This document shows positions 25,001-34,000 of a stretch of 64,000 nucleotides of DNA, piece after piece. Source of the DNA: Bedellia somnulentella (Eukaryota > Arthropoda > Insecta > Lepidoptera > Bedelliidae); assembly GCA_963576735.1 (NCBI GenBank), contig OY755197.1, positions 11,730,501 through 11,794,500 of the forward strand. The letters are read 5' to 3'. The translations under genes and the position numbers were made by a program. Numbering within the stretch: the stretch's first letter is position 1; every line of letters begins with the position of its first letter. Under the pieces are notes generated by a model, which did not search any database, had not been told where the DNA came from, and saw only the letters and a list, made by a program, of their open reading frames with translations.

Positions 25001-28000
25001 CGGCAGCACCCGGGATGACAGAGCAGCCCTATTTAGGGAGACACTGCTCTCCTCGCTCAGCCGAGGAAGGGGTTAGAAAAGGTACCCTAAAAACATGTTC
25101 GTCCCTGCTAAGCAGGTGGTAGTAACCGCGGCTGCCATCGCATCGTTCTATACGTGGTCGAAAAAACAGAGATTGTAGAAGCATAAAAACACCTATCATG
25201 ACAATCGGCGCGTGGAACGTGAGAACGCTTCTTGATAGGGATAGTAACGCCTGCCCTGAACGCAAAACAGCCATAGTAGCTCGGGAGCTTTAGCGCTATA
25301 ATGTGGATGTGGCTGCTCTCAGCGAAACGCATCTTGCCGATGAAGGGGAGCTGGTTGAAGATGGTGGCGGCTACACCTTCTTTTGGAGGGGTACTGCTGC
25401 CTTCGCACCTAGGCGTTCAGGTGTAGGCTTTGCTGTCAAAAATCACTTGGCAAAGCGACCAGAGGAGTACCCCGTACATATCTCGGACCGCGTTACCACA
25501 TTGCGCCTTCATTTGGAAAAGGACTACTTCCTTAATATCATCAGTGTCTATGCTCCAACGCTAGAAAAAACTGATGGCATTAAGGACAAATTTTATGAGG
25601 AGCTATCTCAATGCCTGGATAGCGTAAATAACAAAGAGCAGATATTGTTGCTAGGCGATTTCAATGCCAGAGTTGGTCGAGACTATGAGGCTTGGCCTGA
25701 AGTTCTGGGTAGACACGGAGTTGGCAATATGAACAGTAATGGACATTTGCTACTCAGTCTTTGTTCTCAGTACGGGTTAGCAATATCGAACACCATGTTT
25801 AGACTTGCCGCCAAGCACAAGACAACGTGGATGCACCCAAGATCCAAACACTGGCATTTGATCGACTATGCTATCGTACGGCAAAGAGATGTCAGTCAAG
25901 TACAAGTCACTCGCGTCATGCGTGGGGCGCACTGCTGGACTGACCACCGTCTTGTTGTCACTAAACTGCGACTGCGTCTCCGAAAACCACGAAGATCCAT
26001 TACGAAAAAACCTGCGTCATTGAACGTGGATAGGTTGCAAGATCCCGAGGTAAGGAAGAAATACGCAGAAGGCTTGTCTAAAAAACTGCCCGTTGATCAG
26101 ATGGAAGATGTTGATGCTACCTGGGGGATGTTATCTTCTCATGTATTTTGGGTAGTTTGAAATATCTGTTTTGTCTGCCTACTTATATTTTTATTTAATC
26201 AAGTAATTGTTAATACACATTTAAATTCTTAGCTTTATTTTAAAGAGTACTCAGTTTTCTATCAGCGGAAGTGTTATCCCGGCTCGGGGTTTCGTGAACG
26301 TGAAGTTAGTGAATATATTAAGTGTGTCAATACTGAACCGTCAGTCACCTAGACTTGGATTCTGTTTATTTTGTGTATAAGTGGTGCGCCATCGCATAAA
26401 GTATATTTGAGTGCGATCACAAGTTTGCCATACTTTGGGCTGGTCTGCCTCCTGTTTGTTCCTTTAGTTCCTCGGAAAATCAAGTTGGAAGTATCACACG
26501 TACGGCAATTCATCAACAGCGCCATCTCTGAGTTTATTGTTGTACTTCTTGCAGTCACGTCAACCTAAAGACGTATTGATCGCGTTTGAAGACCGCCCTA
26601 TTTTGTTCTAGTTCTGACCGCAGTCGCTAGGTGTCACTGCTTGATTTATTCTTATCTTGTTATCGATCGAATTCAACAACCTCACTGAATATGAATTGCT
26701 TAGCTTGTCTCAAACCCATTCCTAACAAAATGGAGAAACTATCATGCGATCTATGTAAGGGCTCTTATCATTACTCCTGCCTCAATATGACGACCGCTGA
26801 ATTTCAAGCAAATTACATAAAATATAAAGATAACTGGCGCTGTCCAGAGTGCGCTACGAACATATCACTACGCCGCCGTCGTGGAGATGAAACGCCAGTT
26901 CGGAATCAGCATGAAACTCAAACCACGTCGCACAACATGTCAATATGTGAGGATACCACCGCGTCTAATACTGTTTCTAGGTCCTCGTCTGGGGATATTG
27001 ACCTTCGTGAATTTATCACTCAGAGTATGCTCTCTTTGAAAAAACACCTAGAGGATACTTTTAAGACGGAGGTAAAGCAGTTGCGGGAAGACTTTTGTGG
27101 AAAAATCGCGGAGTTGGAATTAAAAGTTGATAAAATCCCTGGACTTGAGACAGAGTTGAAAAATGCGCAACAAAGGATTCTGGATTTAGAGTCCCAATTT
27201 GACTCCCACCAGCAATGGCAGCGCCTCAACAACCTCGAAATCCGAGGTGTTCCCGAATCATCAGCTGAAGACCTTAGGGGAGTAGTTGACCGGATAGCTG
27301 AACTGGCGGGAGTCAAGCTACAAAATCATGATGTGGAATTCGTAAATCGTGTCCGGCCGGCCACAAACATATCAGGAAGACCAAAAAATATTATTGTTAA
27401 GTTTAAATCCCGTTTACTTAAAGACTCCATCATATCAGGCTTGCGAAAACGTAAGGGTCTCACATCCAAGGATATAGGCTTCTCCAGAGACGATAGGATT
27501 TTTTGTAATGACCACCTGACCCCTAAAAATAAAAGTTTATTAAAAGAAGCAAAGGTTTTATCGAATAAGCATGGATATAAATTTGTTTGGGTGAAGAACT
27601 GCCAAATCTATGTGAGAAAAGATGAAAATAAACCTTTTTTATGCATGAAAAATGTAGAGGATTTGAAGAAAATTTCATGTTAGTAACCTTAATTTGTTTA
27701 ATTTTTGGCTTACTTATTTATAATATGTTTTGTTTGTTTCTCTATTGGTACACATCGCGATTCAAATTTATTAATGTGTGTTTATTGGTATTATTTATTA
27801 ACTTGGTGTACCTATTTCATCAATTTGCAGTTCTCTTTGATTATTGTGTGCACTATTTAGATTCTAGTGTTGAAATTATACTTTTTATATTCCTCTTTTA
27901 TAACTGTTTGTACTTTTTAGATTCATGTGTTAAATTTATACTTTCAAAGTCTCTATATTATAGTTATTCTTATTATTTGAGTTCATGTTATAACTATACT

Positions 28001-31000
28001 CATTTTGTTTTACACATATATCTCAATCAATTAATGAATTTCACTTTACACACACCTTTTATTACTTTACTCAAACAAGCCCTCCACAATAACAAATATA
28101 AATACTTATCTAATTCGATTACTCAATTATTCTCTCGAACCAACGGTTTTCCTACTATTTTGCGAAACAAAACTCAAACCAACACGCCTCAATATCATTC
28201 TCTATTATCCACACACATACAAAAACGTATCTTTTTAGATTCCACTGACTTTTACTTATTTTTTAATTCACTGCTTTATTTTAACGATCTACATTTAATG
28301 ATACATACAAAAAGGCATATGCTATATTCTATATACATAATCATTTGTATCTTTATAAAATCTATGGTTTATTATATATTCTTTGTACTTATATTTAAGC
28401 TCTACAATGGTTGATACACTCAAAGTTTATTATCAAAACACACGTGGGTTGCGCACAAAGTTAGTTAGTTTTTATAATAACATCCTTAATAATAATTATG
28501 ATATTATAATTGTAACGGAGAGCTGGTTGTGTGAGGGAGTACTGGATACCGAGCTGTGTGACAGCCGATACGACGTGTTCCGACGCGACCGAGACCGGCG
28601 GGCGAGCGGGAAGGCGGACGGCGGCGGCGTGCTGGTGCTCGTGCGGCGCAGTCTGGGCGCGGTGGCGCGCGCGGAGTGGGCCCGCGCCGGCGAGACTGTC
28701 TGGCTCACGATCCCCGGCGCCGCACTGCGCGCGCGCTGTAGCGGCGCCGGGGCTGCGTCGGCCGCCACCCGGGACTTGCATGTATGTGCTTTGTACACAC
28801 CGCCTAGCCGAACCTTATCTGCTCTTACTACCAACGTTCAGACGATGTTTGAAACAGTAGTCCAGGATCTTCCTTTTGACAACTATCTTTTTTGTGGAGA
28901 TTTTAATCTACCAAATGTTCATTGGAACAGCGATGGTTCACCACTTTACCTTCGCCGAGGAAGCGTTGAGTTACAAGATGCGGCTCTCAGTCTTATAGGC
29001 GGCCTCTCCACTTTAGGATTCTCACAATACAACTCTGTTAGTAATATTAAAGATAACATTTTAGATTTATGCTTCTCGAACTCTGCTGTGTAAGTCCTTA
29101 AATGTGACGACCCTTTAGTGAAAATAGATGAATATCACCCCGCTCTTGAAATTAACATTACCGATATCCTATTGGCACCCTTTCATGAATCTGTTCAACA
29201 AAGACGACGATTTCGTAAAGGTGATTACAATGGAATTAACGAGTATTTAAAACAAATTCAATGGCACACAGCTCTTGAAAATAAAGGTCTGGATGACACT
29301 TTAGATTTCTTTTACGAAGTGTTAAACGACGCCATCACAAAATTTATTCCCGTTGATACTCGTAGTAAAAGCCACAACCATCCTGTCTGGTATAGTCTCC
29401 CACTTAAACGCTGTTTAAAAGAGAAATTTAAAGCTCACTCACGCTGGAAACGAACCAATAACCCACTAGATTATGACCAATTTTCATTATTACGAAAACG
29501 ATGCAAGGATTTACAACGCATTTGCTATGGGGATTACATAACTACTATCCAAAATAACATAAAAGTTAACCCTAAAGCTCTTTGGTCTTTTATTAAATCA
29601 CGTCGCGGTGGTTCATCGTATCCTAAAATATTCCAACAAAACAACAAATCATTCGACTCTGGTCAATCAATCTGTGATGCATTTAATGACTTTTTCTGCT
29701 CTGTGTTTACCAAACCTGCTGACAACTACCCCGATATACCCTTATCTTCTCCACAGTGTGATACTGGTAAAACTATAAGTAATATAAGTACTAATGAGGA
29801 AGAGATTTACAAGTTGCTTCTTTCTCTGGACATCAACGGTGGTGCTGGCACTGATAATATTCCTCCCTTCTTTATTAAGAACTGCGCTAAGCCTCTTTCC
29901 ACCCCTCTTTGTATAATTTATAATCGTTCTTTTCATGCAGGTATTTTCCCTAAAATCTGGAAGGACGCTTTGATAGTACCAGTTCACAAAAATGGTCCAA
30001 AATACAAAATTACTAACTATAGACCCATTTCTATCCTAAACATTTTTGCTAAAATCTTAGAGAAAATTGCTTATAAACGTATCTATCCTGTTGTTAAGCA
30101 TAGTATTCCGTCTCAACAGCATGGTTTTCTTAAAGGTAGATCTGTACTTTCTAACCTCATTGAATTCATAGATTTTGTCCTTGGTTGTATGGATAGAGGT
30201 ATACAAGTTGACGTAGTCTATACTGATTTTCAAAAAGCTTTCGACCGAGGAGACCACGTGATTATTCTTCGCAAGCTTCTTGCTTTAGGGGTGCAAGGTG
30301 ATTTCTTTAGATGGATAAAATCTTATATATCTAACCGTCATCAAGCTGTTGTTTTGGGTGGTTTTCGATCAGGTTTTGTTGACATACCATCAGGAGTACC
30401 CCAAGGATCCCATTTGGGTCCCCTTTTATATAATATTTATTTGTACGATATTTTTACAGCCATATGTGAGACCAATTTTATAATGTATGCAGATGACAAA
30501 AAGGTTTATTGTGGTATACGACAAGCTGACGACTGTTATAAGCTACAAAGGGATTTGGATCGCCTCACCGATTACTATAACGAGAACAGAATAGACATAA
30601 ATGTGTCAAAATGCGTGCAAATTACTTTTTCACGAAGTAATAAACCCATCATTAATACTTACTATATTAATAAACAGCCTATCCGGAGAGTTAATGCAGT
30701 AAAAGACCTCGGCGTTACTTTAGATTCAAAGCTTACTTTTGAACAACACATTGTTGATATCACTAATCGTGCATACAAAAATCTGGGCTTTGTAATGAGG
30801 ACTTGTGAAACGTTTAAAGACCCTAAATGTATACAGACGGTTTATTATGCCTATGTTCGCAGTATTCTGGAGTTCGCCTCAAGTGTTTGGTCCCCTCAGT
30901 ACATTAAGTACAAGCATATGATTGAAAGAATACAACATATTTTTGTACGACACTTAAATTTTAAAACTAAAAACTTCCATAAGTGTTACGAAATGAGTTG

Positions 31001-34000
31001 TAAATTTCATAAAATGTTAAGATTAGAGGATCGCCGTATTTTAACTGACCTAACCGTTCTACTAATTCATGGTCGTTTGGATAACCCAAACTTACTTGCA
31101 CAGGTTGGACTTAACACGCCATCATATAGGACTCGCCATACCATAAATAGTTTGTTCTCCGTACCAATTTCCAGAACTAACTACTCACAGAACGCTCCGT
31201 TTAGTCGTATTTTATCCGAATATAATAAAAACTTCCATGACTTAGATCTTTTTAATCTAAGTAGATGCGCATTCAGAAAAGCTGTAATGGACGTACTTTT
31301 TAATTCTTAATATACATATTATATTATGAGTATAATTTAATAACACATACATTCTTATATGCCTTTATGTATGTCACAGATTTTTGTTTTACACACACAC
31401 ACAAACACACACACACACACATACACACGCACACATACACACACACATGCACATACACACACCCCTGAGATATCGTGGATCAAAACAATTTTGCTTTAAA
31501 TATTGTTATTAATATCTATTTTATTTCCTCTTAAAATTGTATGTATTTGAGTTACTTGCTATAAAATGTGTTGAAAATCAAATGTAACGTAAAAACAAGA
31601 TTATTGTTAGATATGTTTTCTGTACACCTGTGAACATCTGTCATTGGCCTTACTTGATTTCTATTATTAACTGTGTATTATTACTTATGTCGCTGTTGAT
31701 GTTCCTAATAAAAATAAATAAAAAATAAAATAAATAAAAAAAATAAAAAATGTATTAGAAACCGCTTCAGTTACTTTAGGTAAGAAAGACCGTCGTCGTA
31801 GTGAAGATTGGTTTGATGAGAACGATGATGTCCTTAGGGGAGCACTCGAGAGACATCAAGGACTTCTACGACAGTACAGTCGACGAGGTGGAAGCGTTGC
31901 AGCAGTCAAAGATAGTGACCTAGAATTGCGAAAACTGTCTCGTCAACTAAAAGACAAGTGGTGGCAGGACAAAGCTCGTCACATGCAGTGGCTCGCTGAT
32001 ACAAAGCAGCTTGGGGAGTTTTATAGTGAGGTGCGGAGGCTGATTGGTACGTGCTTTCATGCTAAGGTGCCTCTATTTTCAGTTGACGGTGAGCGTCTCT
32101 TAACAAGTAGAGTAGACATACTGAACCGTTGGGCAGAACACTTTGATGTCCTGCTCAACGTAGATCGGTCAGCAGATCTACAGCGCATCAGTCTCATGCC
32201 TCAACTTCCTTTTGCCATCGAGCTGGATGAGCCTTTACGCCGCGACGAAGTTGTCACCGCCATAAGACAGCAGCAAAACAAGCGGGCGGTTGGCATAGAT
32301 CTTATACCGGGGGAATTATTGAAGTATGGCGGCGAGGAGTTGTACACTACAATCTGGCAACTTTTTGTTCGCATGTAGGAGGAGGAGCGAGTACCCAATG
32401 TCTTTAAAGTGTCTCGTATTCAAGCCCTCTACAAGAACAAAGGTGACCGTTTTAGTTGTGACTCGTACCGCGGCATTTCACTCCTATCTGCCCCTGGAAA
32501 GACTTTTGCCAGAGTGTTATTAAACCGCCTTACGAATTTGTCTGAAAAGATCCTACCTGAAACACAGTTTGGCTTCCGACCTGACCGAGCCACTTGCGAA
32601 GCCATATTTTCTGTGCGTCAACTGCAAGAGAAAAGCAGAGAACAAGGTCGTCAGTTGTATCTCTGTTTTGTTGACCTAGAAAAGGCTTTTGATAGTGTTC
32701 CTCGTGAAGCCCTGTGGATGGTGCTAAGAAAATTGGGTTGCACGGAGAAGTTTGTTGGACTTCTTAGGCTCCTGCACGACGACATGCAGTGCTGCGTCGC
32801 TGTAGACGGTGAACAGTCAAGTTTCTTTCCCGTTACCTGTGGGGTAAAACAGGGGTGCGTATTAGCACCCACACTGTTTGCCTTATACTTTGCAGTAGTA
32901 GTCAGGGAGGTCTTGCAAGCAGTTTCCGAGGGAATCCGAATCCGTTTTCGCACCGATGGTAGTCTTTTCAATTTGGCCAGACTTAAAGCTCGCACAAAAG
33001 TGTCGCATGCAATGATCACAGAGATTATGTATGCTGACGATTTGTGTTTTGCGGCAGAATCCCCAGGTGGCCTGCAACAGCTGATGTCAGTTTTTCACCA
33101 AGTTTGCCAGGATTTTGGCAGCACAATGTCCCAAATGGCGCAGGCTTGTACAGAGGCGGGTTAGTGAGTTCGAGGAGCAGCGTAAAGCAGACCTCGACTC
33201 TAAGGGCCAGTTTTTTGATCCGTGGTTAACTCAACAATTTGTTAAATATCGTAACTATTAGTTAGATATCAGCAAAATGCATTTTTTGACCCGTGGTTAG
33301 AGTAACTAATGGTCAAATATCGAACCAAAATGGATTTACGATTTGACTACTGGTTAGTCATTTAACTATAGTCAATGTAACAAATGGTTATATTTTTAAC
33401 TCCGGATCAAAAAACTGGCCCTAAGCGTGACGAGCTGAAATCCCGGCAGCCCTGTGCCATTCATTACAATTATGTCAACGGAATGCTCGCGTGCCCTCAA
33501 TGTGCGCGAGTATTTGCCGCTAAGATCGGCTATATAAGCCATCTTCGGGCTCACAAACGGAGAGCCGATTAGGAGTCCTAAGTGGTCGCCATGACCGAAA
33601 CCGGTCGGAAAGGTCATAGTGTTATTTATGAAAAAAGTGGTATGAAAGATGCTATTGTAAGAAATATAGAAAAAGGAATGTTGAGATGGTTTGGGCACAT
33701 CGAGAGGATGGATGATAGAAAATTGGTAAAAGGGATCTATAGAGCTAGTGTGGATGGTAATGTTAGTAGAGGACGTCCTCGAAGAACACACTTGGACCAA
33801 ATTGAAAGTGTGCTCAAAAAGGCTGGCGTCCCAAGTATGGAGAATAAAAGAGCATGTATGAAGAGGTTGATGGATGTAACGAAGCTAGAGAGGTTTGTCA
33901 GGATCGTACGAAGTGGTAATCGATAGTCTCTGCATACCCCAATAGAAATTAACGGCGTGAGTATATGTATGTATTTATTTAACTTAAAGGCACACAAACA

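Larger units (their letters stand above)
26148..31749 (+). mobile_element. Full-length LINE with three open frames (LINE-X)
   Basis: Inserted in the older LINE with a 7-bp duplication ATGTATT (26141-26147 and 31750-31756). Layout: 543-bp 5' UTR, ORF1 26691-27683, a third frame 27641-28414, ORF2 28407-31310, 3' UTR with CA repeats (31390-31460), and a tail of AAATAAAT-type repeats. Jockey/CR1-type by its endonuclease and RT. Only one lesion is visible in the coding part, so it is young. Confidence 0.9.
24300..33574 (+). mobile_element. Endonuclease/RT LINE, split by a younger LINE
   Basis: The type often annotated as craniofacial development protein 2-like. GC-rich 5' region from about 24300; endonuclease to 26147; then the 5602-bp insertion (26148-31749); RT and C-terminal C2H2 finger to 33574. 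The reading frame joins exactly across the inserted LINE and across the MITE at 33204-33421 once their duplications are accounted for. The 5' limit is approximate. Confidence 0.82.

Noticed and set aside
28461..28860. Several open frames on both strands in the GC-rich patch
   Set aside because: GC-rich DNA has few stops; the endonuclease frame explains the region.
33204..33421. MITE derived from the Harbinger at 56942-62224
   Set aside because: The terminal repeats differ completely (GGGCCAG versus CCACAACC), so it needs another autonomous partner.
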